DNA from: Streptococcus cuniculi | GTDB lineage: Bacteria; Bacillota; Bacilli; Lactobacillales; Streptococcaceae | Direction: 5' to 3' | Length of the DNA: 64,000 nucleotides | Assembly: GCF_001921845.1 (NCBI RefSeq) | Contig: NZ_MSJM01000002.1 | Location: forward strand, 124,001 to 188,000 | Shown: positions 29,919 to 39,903 of the stretch, one piece after another | Layout of the letters: each line of letters opens with the position of its first letter | How positions within the stretch are numbered: the first letter of the stretch is position 1 | Notes under the pieces: model-generated | What the model was told of the DNA's origin: nothing | What the model saw: only the letters and a program-made list of their open reading frames with translations | Database searches by the model: none | Made by a program: the position numbers and the translations under genes

Positions 29919-31076
29919 TTAAGTCAACCCTTGCTTGCCTGCCAGATAGCTGTCCCACATTTTTTGCTGGGGTTTAGCAAAGGGATAGCGATGGAAATCT
30001 TCAACAGCGACCCACTGGAGTTCACGATCAGGTGGCAACGTTCCTAGCAAGGCACGACCTTCTAACAACTCAATCTGCCATTTACGGTGGCTAAAGACAT
30101 GCTGAACAGGGGCAAATGTATCTTGCTGCCACTCAACCTTCAAAGGATAGGCCTTGCTAAATGCCTGCTTGACATCGATTTGCGGTCCGTCTTCTGCGAC
30201 TTCAAATAAAGACACCTGCGGGGGGATAAACGCTCCTTTTTCCATCAAGGGAAAGGACCAAAATCCGGCCAATAAATTGGACTGCTGGTTTTTCTCCAGT
30301 AAAAATTCATTCTTTTCATTTCGGATAATAAAGGCCTGATAAGCGACTGGAACAGGCTTTTTCTTAGGCGCCTTTATCGGGTATTTGCCCATGGTTCCAT
30401 TGCGATATGCTGCGCTGAACTCCTTAACGGGACTGTCTTCAGGGCGAGGATTGACAGGTGCTTCAATGTCAGAGCCCAAATCCATTAGAGCCTGATTAAA
30501 ATCACCTGGGCGTTCTGGATCAATCAATTCTTCCATCAAAGCCTGAAAAATCTTGCGGTTGCCAGGCACCCCAATATCATAGTCAACCTCAAACAAGCGG
30601 CTCATGACCCGCATGACATTGCCATCCACAGCTGGTTCTGGTAAGTCAAAGGCGATGCTAGCGATAGCGCCTGCGGTATAAGGCCCGATTCCCTTTAAAC
30701 TAGCAATTTCAGCATAGGTCTTTGGAAAAGCACCACCAAAGTCGGCCACCATCTGCTGGGCAGCCTTTTGCATATTCCGTACTCGAGAATAATACCCCAG
30801 TCCCTCCCAGAGTTTCAAAATCACCTCTTCTTTTGCTTCTGCCAAATCTCGAATGGTCGGCAGATGATATAAAAAGCGCTCATAATAGGGCTTGACCGTA
30901 TCAACCCGCGTCTGTTGGAGCATGATTTCAGATACCCAAATCGCATAGGGATCTTTGGTTCGCCGCCATGGTAAATCCCGTTTATGCTCATCATACCAAT
31001 CAAGCAAGGCTTTTCTAAATGCTACTATCTTATCCTGTGGCCACATTTCAATGCCGTATTTCTTAAAATCAAACAT
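29919..31076 (-). CDS. mutY: A/G-specific adenine glycosylase
   Basis: 385 residues. It removes adenine mispaired with 8-oxoguanine. The catalytic Glu is in SEIMLQQTRV, the helix-hairpin-helix is LKGIGPYTAGAIASIAF and the catalytic Asp is in AVDGNVMRV; the C-terminal NUDIX-like recognition domain spans about 235-370. The protein contains no cysteine at all, so the usual [4Fe-4S] cluster is absent, as reported for MutY of some Lactobacillales. There is no Shine-Dalgarno: an extended -10 ends six bases before the ATG, predicting a leaderless mRNA. Confidence 0.95.
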   Translation of the reverse strand: MFDFKKYGIEMWPQDKIVAFRKALLDWYDEHKRDLPWRRTKDPYAIWVSEIMLQQTRVDTVKPYYERFLYHLPTIRDLAEAKEEVILKLWEGLGYYSRVRNMQKAAQQMVADFGGAFPKTYAEIASLKGIGPYTAGAIASIAFDLPEPAVDGNVMRVMSRLFEVDYDIGVPGNRKIFQALMEELIDPERPGDFNQALMDLGSDIEAPVNPRPEDSPVKEFSAAYRNGTMGKYPIKAPKKKPVPVAYQAFIIRNEKNEFLLEKNQQSNLLAGFWSFPLMEKGAFIPPQVSLFEVAEDGPQIDVKQAFSKAYPLKVEWQQDTFAPVQHVFSHRKWQIELLEGRALLGTLPPDRELQWVAVEDFHRYPFAKPQQKMWDSYLAGKQGLT

Positions 31077-31082
31077 GTAACC

Positions 31083-31091
31083 AGTATATCA
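31083..31091 (-). promoter_or_regulatory. mutY extended -10 promoter, predicted leaderless start
   Basis: TG-A-TATACT on the minus strand (31091-31083), six bases before the ATG at 31076. No -35 resembling TTGACA lies upstream, which fits an extended -10 promoter. Confidence 0.5.
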
Positions 31092-31123
31092 TAAAAATCG
31101 CCCATCTCCCTAGTCCATAATCT

Positions 31124-31150
31124 AAGAAAAAAGACTGGACAAATGTCCAG
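31124..31150 (-). terminator. Terminator downstream of the ABC exporter genes
   Basis: CTGGACA (31135-31141) pairs with TGTCCAG (31144-31150). The minus-strand continuation is T-rich. It ends the relQ-to-exporter gene run. Confidence 0.8.
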
Positions 31151-31182
31151 CCTCTCATATTGAAGAAAAAATTCTTTTGTAC

Positions 31183-31319
31183 TACTTTTCTTAGATGGTG
31201 CAGACGGTAGGGGGGGCGACAGAAATCGGTAACTCGTAAGAGTTCGATTTTGTAGTCCTCGCTTTCTAATTTCTAGGCTCGGGCTAAAATAATCCACTGG
31301 ATTATTTTACTCCCACTCC
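31183..31319 (-). repeat. Dispersed intergenic repeat related to the 48.3-49.3 kb element
   Basis: Read on the minus strand it carries CCCGAGCCTAGAAA and AGCGAGGACTACAAAATCGA, the same modules found at the end of the large repeat. It also shares CTTTTCTTAG-TGGTGC-GACGGTAG, AATAATCC-TGGATTATTTTA and CCCACTCCCT with the element at 58984. It abuts the stop codon of the exporter gene. Confidence 0.75.
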
Positions 31320-33053
31320 CTATTCAGTAACTCCTTGACTCGTCTGCAGTTGGTAATAAAATCCTTTTGCCTGCATGAGTTGCTCATGATTGCCCTGCTC
31401 CACAATCTGACCAGCTACCATGACCAAAATCATATCAGCAGACTGGATGGTGGACAGGCGGTGAGCAATAATAAAGCTGGTCCGACCTTGCATCAGACGT
31501 TCAAAGGCCTGCTGGACAAGAATTTCTGTCCGTGTATCAATGGACGATGTCGCCTCATCCAAAATGAGAATATTAGGAAGATGGACAAAGACCCGCGCAA
31601 TCGATAGCAATTGTCGTTGCCCTTGAGACAGGGAAGCTCCGCCATCTCTTAATTCTGTATCGTAACCTTGTGGCAACTGACGAATGAAGAAATCAGCATT
31701 GGCAGCCTTGGCCGCTTCTATCACCATTTCACGTGTCGCCTCGGGATAACCATAGGCGATATTTTCATGGATTGTCCCTGTTTTCATCCACGTTTCCTGC
31801 AAGACCATACCGATTTGACGGCGCACATCCTTACGGCTGTAACGCGAAATGGGGACATTGTCCAGTAAAATTTGGCCTTTATTGACCTCATAAAAACGCA
31901 TCAAAAGATTGATAACCGTTGATTTTCCAGCCCCAGTCGGGCCTACAATAGCCACCCTAGCACCTGCTGGAACATGAACCGTCAAATTTTCAATCAAAGG
32001 CTGAAGAGGATTGTAGGAAAAATCCACCTCTTCAAAGCGAATCTCTCCGCGTACCTCTTCTTCTATCAGCGGCAATACATCCCCTTCTTCAACTGGCTCT
32101 TGCTCCAAGATTTCAAAGAGACGTTCTGCACAGACAAGGGCGCTCTGCAATTCTGACAAGACCGAGGAAATATCGTTGAAAGGCTTTGTATATTGGCTGG
32201 CATAATTGAGAAAGGTCGTGAGTTCTCCCACGGTGAAATTCCCTGCCATAATCCGCATAGCACCGAGTCCAGCCAACAAGGCATAAATCAAGGCATTGAT
32301 AAAACGGGTCATCGGATTGCTCGTTGAAGAAGCAAAAATCGCTGCTTGCGAATAGGTCGCATAGGTCTGGTTGACTTCCTCAAACTGGTCGATCAATTGC
32401 TCCTGAGCATTGAAGGCCTGAATCAGGGGCAATTGACGAATACTTTCTTCCAGTAACTTGGTCTGCTGCCCACGCGATTGGGTCTGCTGTTGATAGTACC
32501 CATAACTTTTTTTAGCAATGAAGCGCGCGACAAACAGCGAAATCGGAGTCAATACCACCACCAGTAGCATCATGGTTCGATCCAGCCTTGCCATGCTAAA
32601 AATCGTCAGGAAAATGGTGAGCACACCGATAAGAAATTGGCTGAAAATCATGGTCAAACCATTGGTTAATTGTTCGCTATCGCTAGCAAGGCGGGCAACA
32701 ATATCACCGATACTCTGACGATCCAGATAAGCCAGGGGCAGACGATGGATTTTCTCATAGACCTCTTGGCGTAGCTCATTCATCATGCGGAAAATCAGCT
32801 GATTGATGAAAAGTGGTAAAAAGAATTGGATAAAGGTATTGATTGCAATGACCAGCGCCATTCTCACCAACAACTGGACAAAGCGGTCTGTATTTCCTTC
32901 AACCAACACCGCATCTACTGCCTGCCCAACCAAGACTGGTAGGTAAACAGACAATATCACCTGTCCCAAACTTCCGATAAGAATAGTCAGGGCCCGAACA
33001 GGCTGCCGCAAGATACGAGCTAAGAGTTGAGCCAAACTTGTCTTAGTGTTCAT
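31320..33053 (-). CDS. ABC exporter half-transporter, canonical ATPase subunit
   Basis: 577 residues from MNTKTSLAQLLARI at 33053, with AGGAGG upstream; the open frame to 33125 overlaps the neighbour and is not needed. Six membrane helices (about 1-310) are followed by the nucleotide-binding domain: Walker A GPTGAGKS, signature LSQGQRQ, Walker B ILILDEATSS with the catalytic Glu. It overlaps the partner gene by 11 nt. With that partner it forms a heterodimeric multidrug-type exporter. Substrate unknown. Confidence 0.9.
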   Translation of the reverse strand: MNTKTSLAQLLARILRQPVRALTILIGSLGQVILSVYLPVLVGQAVDAVLVEGNTDRFVQLLVRMALVIAINTFIQFFLPLFINQLIFRMMNELRQEVYEKIHRLPLAYLDRQSIGDIVARLASDSEQLTNGLTMIFSQFLIGVLTIFLTIFSMARLDRTMMLLVVVLTPISLFVARFIAKKSYGYYQQQTQSRGQQTKLLEESIRQLPLIQAFNAQEQLIDQFEEVNQTYATYSQAAIFASSTSNPMTRFINALIYALLAGLGAMRIMAGNFTVGELTTFLNYASQYTKPFNDISSVLSELQSALVCAERLFEILEQEPVEEGDVLPLIEEEVRGEIRFEEVDFSYNPLQPLIENLTVHVPAGARVAIVGPTGAGKSTVINLLMRFYEVNKGQILLDNVPISRYSRKDVRRQIGMVLQETWMKTGTIHENIAYGYPEATREMVIEAAKAANADFFIRQLPQGYDTELRDGGASLSQGQRQLLSIARVFVHLPNILILDEATSSIDTRTEILVQQAFERLMQGRTSFIIAHRLSTIQSADMILVMVAGQIVEQGNHEQLMQAKGFYYQLQTSQGVTE

Positions 33054-34776
33054 GAGACACCTCCTGACCATGTTGAGACTGATCAATCTCCTGATAGATT
33101 GCACAGGTCCGCAACAATTCCTCATGGCTTCCTAAACCAACTTGCCGTCCCTGATCCAAGACCAAAATCTGATCTGCCTTAGAAAGACTATTGGTCCGCT
33201 GGGAAATCATGATGAGCAATTTATCAGGCAATTCTCTCTGAATAGCTGTTAGTAAGTTTCTTTCTGTCAGATAATCAAGGGCTGAAGTCGCATCATCTAA
33301 GATTAAAATAGGTGCTTCCTGCAAGAGGGCGCGTGCAATGGTCAACCGCTGGCGCTGGCCTCCTGAAAAGTTACGCCCAAATGCTTCAACGCTTGTTTCT
33401 AAGCCCCCTTTTTCAAGGATAAAGTCCTTGGCCTGCGCCATCTCTAGAGCCTGCCACAAGTCTTCATCTGATGCAGACTGCCGACCAAGCAAAAGATTGG
33501 AGCGAATCGTCCCGCTAAAGAGCTGGGCCTGTTGGCCAACCAAGGCAAATTGCTCGCGCCATTCTCTCAAATTGACAGGCGAATGACCATCTAGTTTAAA
33601 TAAGGCTAGGTGATGAGGAGCTACAGGATAGAGTTGCAGCAACAAGTCGACCAAGGTTGATTTTCCAGCACCCGTTCCTCCGATGATACCAAGAAATTCT
33701 CCTTTTTTAGCCCGAAAAGAAAGAGCTGTCAAGGCAGACTCTGCTGCCCTAGGATAGGTAAAGGACAAATCGTCCACCACCAAGGTCCACTCCTCTGATA
33801 CACTTGCATACGGAAATGGCTGGTCAATATCTTCTGATTTCTGCTCAAAAATTTCATTCAAGCGACCAGCGCTGATAAAACTCTGGTTTAAAGTCGAAAT
33901 GACCATGACCATTTTCACCAATTCCACCAGAATTTGCGATAAATAGTTAATCAAGGCAACCAGCATACCTTGGTCTAAACTCCCTTGACCAATGGCTAGT
34001 TTCCCCTGATACAGCAAAATAAGCAGTGTGCTATTAACCACCAAAAAGGTAGCCGGTGTCAGTAAAGAGGACCAAAAACCAGCGGTCAATTGCTCTCGGG
34101 TATAGGTCAGATTAGCCTGCTGGAAAAACCGTATTTCACGCAATGTTTGTCCGAAAGCACGGATAACCCGCATGCCCATTAGACTTTCCCGAACCTGCCC
34201 TACTAGACGGTCAAGGCTTTTGCGCATGAGGAGGTAAAACCTGCTCGCCATGACCGAAACGACAGAAACAATTAAAAACAACAGGGCAATCATGGCCAAG
34301 AAATCTAGTGATAAGCTAGGACTGATGTAAAAAGCCATCACGAGAGAGCCAAATACCACAATCGGTGCCCGCAAAAAGAGGCGCAAGAAGATGTTAATGC
34401 CCGTCTGAATTTGCAGGGTATCGCTCGACAAACGTGTCAGCAAGCTATCACTGGACAAATGGTCACGACTAGATTTGGGGAGGGATAGGACTTTTTTGTA
34501 GAGATCCAGAGTTAGTTCCTTGGTGTAGCCTACTGCTGCCTTGGCTGAATAATATTGGGCGGTAAGTGCCACAATCACACCAACTACTGCAAAAAGGACC
34601 AATAACAAAATCATAGCAATCAACTGTTCGTGATTGCTATGAGGAATTATGGTATCAACAATAAAGGCAATGATGAGAGGGACAGCTAGTTCAAAACAGG
34701 CTTCTAGGAGTTTGAACAAAGGAGCAAAAATCGCTTCTTTTACATAGCCCTTCCCATACTTCCTAAATCGTCTCAT
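33043..34776 (-). CDS. ABC exporter half-transporter, subunit with degenerate Walker B
   Basis: 577 residues: six membrane helices, then Walker A GGTGAGKS, signature FSGGQRQ and Walker B ILILDDATSALD. The residue after the Walker B Asp is Asp instead of the catalytic Glu, which marks the non-hydrolysing site of heterodimeric exporters of the TM287/288 or BmrCD kind. The start follows the pta stop after one base. No drug or lipid substrate can be assigned from sequence. Confidence 0.9.
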   Translation of the reverse strand: MRRFRKYGKGYVKEAIFAPLFKLLEACFELAVPLIIAFIVDTIIPHSNHEQLIAMILLLVLFAVVGVIVALTAQYYSAKAAVGYTKELTLDLYKKVLSLPKSSRDHLSSDSLLTRLSSDTLQIQTGINIFLRLFLRAPIVVFGSLVMAFYISPSLSLDFLAMIALLFLIVSVVSVMASRFYLLMRKSLDRLVGQVRESLMGMRVIRAFGQTLREIRFFQQANLTYTREQLTAGFWSSLLTPATFLVVNSTLLILLYQGKLAIGQGSLDQGMLVALINYLSQILVELVKMVMVISTLNQSFISAGRLNEIFEQKSEDIDQPFPYASVSEEWTLVVDDLSFTYPRAAESALTALSFRAKKGEFLGIIGGTGAGKSTLVDLLLQLYPVAPHHLALFKLDGHSPVNLREWREQFALVGQQAQLFSGTIRSNLLLGRQSASDEDLWQALEMAQAKDFILEKGGLETSVEAFGRNFSGGQRQRLTIARALLQEAPILILDDATSALDYLTERNLLTAIQRELPDKLLIMISQRTNSLSKADQILVLDQGRQVGLGSHEELLRTCAIYQEIDQSQHGQEVSHEH

Positions 34777-34777
34777 C

Positions 34778-35773
34778 TTATTTTTCGTTTTCTAGGGCTT
34801 GCGCAGCAGTAATAATAGCAAGTTTGTAAATATCGTCCGCACTTGAACCACGAGAAAGGTCGTTAACAGGCATGTTCAAACCTTGCAAGATTGGCCCGAT
34901 AGCATCAAACATTCCCAAGCGTTGCGCAATTTTGTAGCCGATATTTCCTGCTTGCAAGTCTGGGAAGACAAAGACATTTGCCTGACCAGCTACATCGCTG
35001 TCTGGCGCTTTGATAGCCGCTGTTTCTGGTACAAAGGCTGCGTCAAACTGCAATTCACCATCCAAGGCTAAATCTGGCGCTAACTCCTTAGCAATACGTG
35101 TTGCTTCTGCTACCTTATCAACTTGAGGGGCTTTACCACTACCTTTTGTTGAGAAGCTCAACATGGCAACTTTTGGCTCAATGTCAAAGATACTTGCTGT
35201 TTCTGCTGTATTGACAGCAATTTCAGCCAACTCTTGAGCATTTGGATCAATGTTAATCGCACAATCCGCAAAGACATAGCGCTCATTGGTATTCTCACGG
35301 TTCATCAAGAAGACACCTGATGTACGAGAAATACCTGGTTTGGTTTTAATGATTTGTAGCGCTGGACGCACTGTATCAGCTGTTGAATGGATAGCACCTG
35401 ACACCATACCATCAGCCAAGCCCATTTTCACGAGCATCACACCGAAGTAGTTGACATCGCGGAGCAATTTATCCGCATCTTCCATCGTTGCTTTCCCTTT
35501 ACGAACTTCTACAAACGCTTCTTTCATCGCTTCAAAATCCGCATATTCATTTGGATTGATGATGGTACAATGTGGGTCTGCAAATCCAAATTCTGACAAT
35601 AGACCGCGCACATCATCAGGGTCACCGAGAATAATTGGTTCCAACAAACCCTCGAATTTCAAACGTGCAGCAGCACGCACCACGCGCTCATCGTTTCCTT
35701 CTGGAAAGACAATTTTCACTTGTTGTCCAACAATCTTCTCACGTAAACCACCAAATAGTGAACGAATTCCCAT
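34778..35773 (-). CDS. pta: Phosphate acetyltransferase
   Basis: 331 residues, the size of short single-domain Pta. It interconverts acetyl-CoA and acetyl phosphate in mixed-acid overflow metabolism. Conserved segments include FPEGNDERVVRAA near the N-terminus, DGMVSGAIHSTADTVRPALQ and FVFPDLQAGNIGYKIAQRL. It follows the RluD-type gene after one base and is followed by the exporter genes, so all are probably one transcript. Confidence 0.95.
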   Translation of the reverse strand: MGIRSLFGGLREKIVGQQVKIVFPEGNDERVVRAAARLKFEGLLEPIILGDPDDVRGLLSEFGFADPHCTIINPNEYADFEAMKEAFVEVRKGKATMEDADKLLRDVNYFGVMLVKMGLADGMVSGAIHSTADTVRPALQIIKTKPGISRTSGVFLMNRENTNERYVFADCAINIDPNAQELAEIAVNTAETASIFDIEPKVAMLSFSTKGSGKAPQVDKVAEATRIAKELAPDLALDGELQFDAAFVPETAAIKAPDSDVAGQANVFVFPDLQAGNIGYKIAQRLGMFDAIGPILQGLNMPVNDLSRGSSADDIYKLAIITAAQALENEK

Positions 35774-35774
35774 T

Positions 35775-36689
35775 TTAATTACCTTTTTTCTTTCTATTTT
35801 TATTTTGCAAATTCATGATAACGCTTTTAAAGTCATTTGTCAAATCGCTTTCACTGATCAGTTCTTTTTCTGTAAATGGATTAAAAAAAACAATCCGATG
35901 ACAATGCAAGGCCTGCCGCTCTATCCCATGCTCCATACTACCACCATACAAATCATCCCCTAACAAGGGAAAACCAATATGGGCAAAATGTACACGAATC
36001 TGGTGCGTCCGCCCCGTATGCAAACGAATATCGACCAGATGCACATCGCCCCAAGACTGGACAATCTTATAAGAGGTATGGGCATATTTTCCTGTCGGGG
36101 TCACACAGCGCGTGATAATGCTATCTTCTGGACGACCGATTGGCGCAATAATGTCACCACTCTGTGCCAATTGACCCGCACCATGAACCAGAGCAAAGTA
36201 GCGTTTTTGAATCAATTTTTGCTGGAGCTGTTTATCCAACCTCGCATGGGCATAGCCATGTTTGGCAAAGAGCATGAGACCTGACGTATCACGATCGAGA
36301 CGCGTTACAATGTGAACTTGCTTATTTTCATAGCCCTGCTCTATATAATAGCCTTTGACAAAATTTGCAATCGTTGACGAATGTAAGACGCTCGGAATTG
36401 AGGCAAAACCTGCTGGCTTATTGATAAGCATGAAATGGTCATCCTCATAAACAATATCCAAGGGATGGGCAATCGGCTCTAACTTCCCTGTCAAGTCTTC
36501 CTCGCTCGGAATCTCAATGCGAAGATGGTCCCCAATGTCTAACAAATAGGTCGCATTCTGCGGCTGCCCATTGACGACAATAGCTCCACCTTCATACTTA
36601 ATCTTTGCCAGCAAGCCTTTTGAAATATCGTGTTTTTTCAAAAACGTCTTGATTTTCACATGCTGATCCACGATGAATTCAAAGCGCAT
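35775..36689 (-). CDS. RluD-family pseudouridine synthase
   Basis: 304 residues. An S4-like N-terminal RNA-binding part (about 10-65) precedes the catalytic domain with VTRLDRDTSGLMLFAKH, whose Asp is the nucleophile. RTHQIRVHFAHIGFPLLGDDLYGG is the usual RluD-type tail motif. It modifies uridines in 23S rRNA or tRNA; the exact target cannot be told. Its ATG overlaps the last base of the nadK stop. This gene always seems to follow nadK in streptococci. Confidence 0.93.
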   Translation of the reverse strand: MRFEFIVDQHVKIKTFLKKHDISKGLLAKIKYEGGAIVVNGQPQNATYLLDIGDHLRIEIPSEEDLTGKLEPIAHPLDIVYEDDHFMLINKPAGFASIPSVLHSSTIANFVKGYYIEQGYENKQVHIVTRLDRDTSGLMLFAKHGYAHARLDKQLQQKLIQKRYFALVHGAGQLAQSGDIIAPIGRPEDSIITRCVTPTGKYAHTSYKIVQSWGDVHLVDIRLHTGRTHQIRVHFAHIGFPLLGDDLYGGSMEHGIERQALHCHRIVFFNPFTEKELISESDLTNDFKSVIMNLQNKNRKKKGN

Positions 36690-37516
36690 TACTCCACCTC
36701 ACCGATGAAGGCATCCTTGACCCGATTCCAGAAACTTGTATGGCTCGGCGTCGCCAGAAAATGAATCTTGCTATTATCAATCTGATATTCAATCTGCTCA
36801 ATATTGTCATAGACAAAGGTCCGATTATCAATTGAGATAGAATACCTATCATCATGCTTAGGCTCAATGACAATCTTATCTTTTTTTGGCACGACAATCG
36901 AAGATCCCAAGGTCCGATAAACACGGTTGTTCAAGCTCGCAACCTCTGCAATCTGCAAGGCTTCGATGGTCGGATGTAAGACCGCACCTCCTAGAGATTT
37001 GTTATAGGCCGTTGAACCTGTCGGGGTTGATACGGAAATCCCATCCCCTCGGAAACGTTCAAAAGGAACCTTATTGATAAAGACATCTGCAACCATGGTC
37101 TTTGATAAGCGTTTGATAGTGGCTTCATTTAAGGCTCGCATGACAATCTCACGCCCGTTCATCAGCTTGACCCGGACATGTAAAATCGGATAAGACACGC
37201 GCGCGCCCGTATCCAACTTCAAATTCTCAATCAATTTATCAACTTCAAAGTCGCGGTAATCCGTATAAAAGCCAAGATGCCCTGTATGGATACCGACAAA
37301 GCGGACCCGATCCATGATGGCTTCATACTTGTGAAAGGCGGACAAGAGCATGCCGTCACCACCGATTGAAATCACAATATCTGGATTTTTGGGGGTCAAA
37401 ATAAACTGCGCTTCTTTTAATTTGGTCCACAGTTCATTCATCACTGCTTGACTTTTAGGATTTTTGCTACTCAGTAGAGCGATTTTTTTTCTATCTGTAT
37501 TCTTCATCTGTATCAT
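36689..37516 (-). CDS. nadK: NAD kinase
   Basis: 275 residues if started at [11 protein letters not shown] (37516); the open frame begins seven codons earlier, but only 37516 has a GGAG at a workable distance. It makes NADP from NAD and ATP. The kinase motif [17 protein letters not shown] and the conserved [20 protein letters not shown] segment are intact. It overlaps the end of relQ, so it is translationally coupled. Confidence 0.94.
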   Translation of the reverse strand: MIQMKNTDRKKIALLSSKNPKSQAVMNELWTKLKEAQFILTPKNPDIVISIGGDGMLLSAFHKYEAIMDRVRFVGIHTGHLGFYTDYRDFEVDKLIENLKLDTGARVSYPILHVRVKLMNGREIVMRALNEATIKRLSKTMVADVFINKVPFERFRGDGISVSTPTGSTAYNKSLGGAVLHPTIEALQIAEVASLNNRVYRTLGSSIVVPKKDKIVIEPKHDDRYSISIDNRTFVYDNIEQIEYQIDNSKIHFLATPSHTSFWNRVKDAFIGEVE

Positions 37517-38162
37517 CGCTATTTCCCACTCCGTCATTCAATTTGCGATGGGCAGGATCAAATAAAGCCTGTGCCTCTTGAATATCGTCGCGGATTTTGC
37601 GCATCTCCTCATCTAATTGGTAAGCAATCTTAGCCGTAATTTCCAAGCGCTGTTTGATTTCTTCTGGAAAATTTCCCTTATACTTATAATTCAAGGAATG
37701 TTCAATCGTTGCCCAAAAGTTCATGGACAAGGTGCGAATCTGAATTTCAGCCAGCACCGTCTCATTGCCGTTAATGGTGTCAACCGGATACTCAATCACG
37801 ACATGATAGGAACGGTAGCCTGATGATTTCATATTATTGATATAATCGCGTTCATGAACAATCTGCATGTCTTTTCGCTTCCTAAGAATCTCAAGCACTT
37901 CTTCCACGTCATCGACAAATTGCACCATGATCCGAACACCTGCTATATCCTGCATATCTTGAGCCAGATTTTCCAGTTGGATATGGCGCAAGGCCATCTT
38001 CTCCTTAATCGATTCGATTGGCTTGACACGACCTGTCACAAATTCAATCGGAGAATGTTTATTGGCCTTTCGATATTGCTTGCGGACGCCACGCAGTTTA
38101 ATTTTTAATTCCCCAACCGCTTGAATATACGGATCTAGGAACTCTTCCCAATTCATTTCCAT
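37491..38162 (-). CDS. relQ: Small (p)ppGpp synthetase
   Basis: 223 residues with a synthetase domain only and no hydrolase or ACT domain. Motifs are [40 protein letters not shown] and [22 protein letters not shown]. It makes (p)ppGpp from GTP/GDP and ATP as part of the stringent response and forms tetramers by family knowledge. The start is behind AAAGGAG. It heads the relQ-nadK-rluD-pta run. Confidence 0.94.
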   Translation of the reverse strand: MEMNWEEFLDPYIQAVGELKIKLRGVRKQYRKANKHSPIEFVTGRVKPIESIKEKMALRHIQLENLAQDMQDIAGVRIMVQFVDDVEEVLEILRKRKDMQIVHERDYINNMKSSGYRSYHVVIEYPVDTINGNETVLAEIQIRTLSMNFWATIEHSLNYKYKGNFPEEIKQRLEITAKIAYQLDEEMRKIRDDIQEAQALFDPAHRKLNDGVGNSDDTDEEYR

Positions 38163-38244
38163 GGCTGCTCCTTTCTTGTCAAATACTTGTTTTTATAATA
38201 GAATAGCACAAGAACTATTATACCATACGAAAAGGTTTTATCCT

Positions 38245-38823
38245 ATGAAAAAAAATCATTTAGAAATTGAATACAAGACACTACTGACTAAGACAGAATT
38301 TGAACGTCTGTTAGCAGAATTTGCTGATGTAACGCCAGTTATCCAGACCAACTATTATATTGATACGCCAGAGTTTAGCCTACGCAAACACCGTCATGCC
38401 TTACGCATCCGCACCTTAGAAGACCGAGCGGAGTTGACCTTGAAAATCCCGCAGGACATCGGCAATCAAGAATACAATCAAGACTTGACTTTGGAGCAGG
38501 CACAAACCATTCTCCAAAAGGTAGAGCTGCCTGAAAGCGACATTTTAAGCCTGATTCAAGAGACGGGAACAAGGATTGAAGACCTGTTTGCCTGGGGACA
38601 GTTGACTACGAAACGCTATGAAAAAGAGACTGCGATTGGCCTGATGGCTCTGGATGAAAACACCTATCAAGGCCAGAAAGACTATGAACTAGAAGTCGAG
38701 GTCCAAGATGCCCAACAAGGCAAGATAGCCTTTGAACAGTATTTAAAAGAGCATCATATTGCCTTTAAATATGCCAGTAGCAAGGTTGCCCGCACCGCTG
38801 CTACCCTCCAGAGCAAATCCTAA
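38245..38823 (+). CDS. CYTH-domain triphosphate tunnel protein
   Basis: 192 residues from MKKNHLEIEYKTLLT at 38245, behind AAAAGG; the open frame to 38161 is not supported. The defining ExExK motif is LEIEYK at residues 6-11, and acidic and basic residues line the tunnel (RIRTLEDRAELTLKIP, ELEVEV). Members bind or hydrolyse triphosphate compounds such as thiamine triphosphate or tripolyphosphate. Divergent from relQ, as usual in streptococci. Confidence 0.9.
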   Translation: MKKNHLEIEYKTLLTKTEFERLLAEFADVTPVIQTNYYIDTPEFSLRKHRHALRIRTLEDRAELTLKIPQDIGNQEYNQDLTLEQAQTILQKVELPESDILSLIQETGTRIEDLFAWGQLTTKRYEKETAIGLMALDENTYQGQKDYELEVEVQDAQQGKIAFEQYLKEHHIAFKYASSKVARTAATLQSKS

Positions 38824-38916
38824 CTCGCAAATAATCAACGAAATCCATTTCATTACTGAAAATTTTTAGATTTTTTGATAAAATAGAGCTATCGAATAAA
38901 AGGAGTATTTCTGATT

Positions 38917-39894
38917 ATGGTTCAACCTTATGGTGATAAACAAATTAAACTGTTTTCTTTGAATGCCAACCGCGCAATTGCTGAAAAAATTGCAGAAGCA
39001 TCTGGTATTCCACTCGGAAAAATGACGACCCGACAATTCTCTGATGGAGAAATTCAAGTCAACATCGAAGAGAGCGTGCGTGGAGTTGATGTCTACATCA
39101 TCCAATCAACCAGCTATCCTGTCAATAACCACCTCTGGGAATTGTTGATTATGGTAGACGCATGTAAGCGTGCCAGCGCTCATTCTGTCACAGTTGTGAT
39201 GCCTTATTTTGGCTACGCTCGTCAGGACCGTACAGCTGCTCCTCGCGAACCGATTACTGCAAAACTTGTTGCCAATATGCTGGTAAAAGCAGGCGTTGAC
39301 CGCGTACTTTCACTTGATTTGCATGCTGTTCAGGTACAAGGATTCTTTGATATTCCTGTCGATAACCTCTTTACGGTACCATTGTTTGCTGAACATTACA
39401 TGGAAAAAGGCTTGTGCGGTGAAAATGTCGTCATTGTCAGCCCTAAAAATTCTGGTATCAAACGCGCACGTAGCTTAGCGGAATACCTCAACTCACCAAT
39501 TGCCATTATCGATTATGCTCAAGATGATGCGGACCGTACAGAAGGCTACATTATCGGAGATGTCGCTGGCAAAACAGCCATCCTAATCGATGATATTTTA
39601 AATACTGGTCGGACCTTCTCAGAAGCCGCTCGTATCGTACAAGAAGGCGGGGCAACTGAAATCTATGCAGTAGCTAGTCACGGTCTATTTGCTGGAACGG
39701 CTGCTGAACTTTTGGATCAAGCACCGATTAAGGAAGTTCTGGTTACTGACTCCGTAGCAAGTAAAGAACAACTTCCTCAGAATATCGCCTTTATCACCGC
39801 TAGCGAGTTGATTGCCGATGCGATTATCCGTATCCACGAACGCCGTCCAGTCAGCCCACTCTTTAACTTTACCAATCCCAATAAAGATAACTAG
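38917..39894 (+). CDS. prs: Ribose-phosphate pyrophosphokinase
   Basis: 325 residues behind AAAGGAG. It makes PRPP for nucleotide, His and Trp synthesis. Motifs are [17 protein letters not shown], the [18 protein letters not shown] loop and the PRPP loop [16 protein letters not shown]. The DILNTG form of that loop differs from the DIIDTAGT of the main Prs, so this may be the second streptococcal isoform (Prs2). A desulfurase gene follows after 9 nt. Confidence 0.92.
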   Translation: MVQPYGDKQIKLFSLNANRAIAEKIAEASGIPLGKMTTRQFSDGEIQVNIEESVRGVDVYIIQSTSYPVNNHLWELLIMVDACKRASAHSVTVVMPYFGYARQDRTAAPREPITAKLVANMLVKAGVDRVLSLDLHAVQVQGFFDIPVDNLFTVPLFAEHYMEKGLCGENVVIVSPKNSGIKRARSLAEYLNSPIAIIDYAQDDADRTEGYIIGDVAGKTAILIDDILNTGRTFSEAARIVQEGGATEIYAVASHGLFAGTAAELLDQAPIKEVLVTDSVASKEQLPQNIAFITASELIADAIIRIHERRPVSPLFNFTNPNKDN

Positions 39895-39903
39895 GAGTTT
39901 TCT

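Noticed and set aside
29635..29958. Full 107-codon frame starting within mutY
   Set aside because: The first 34 codons overlap the mutY end and precede the only visible promoter; only the shorter version is kept, with low confidence.
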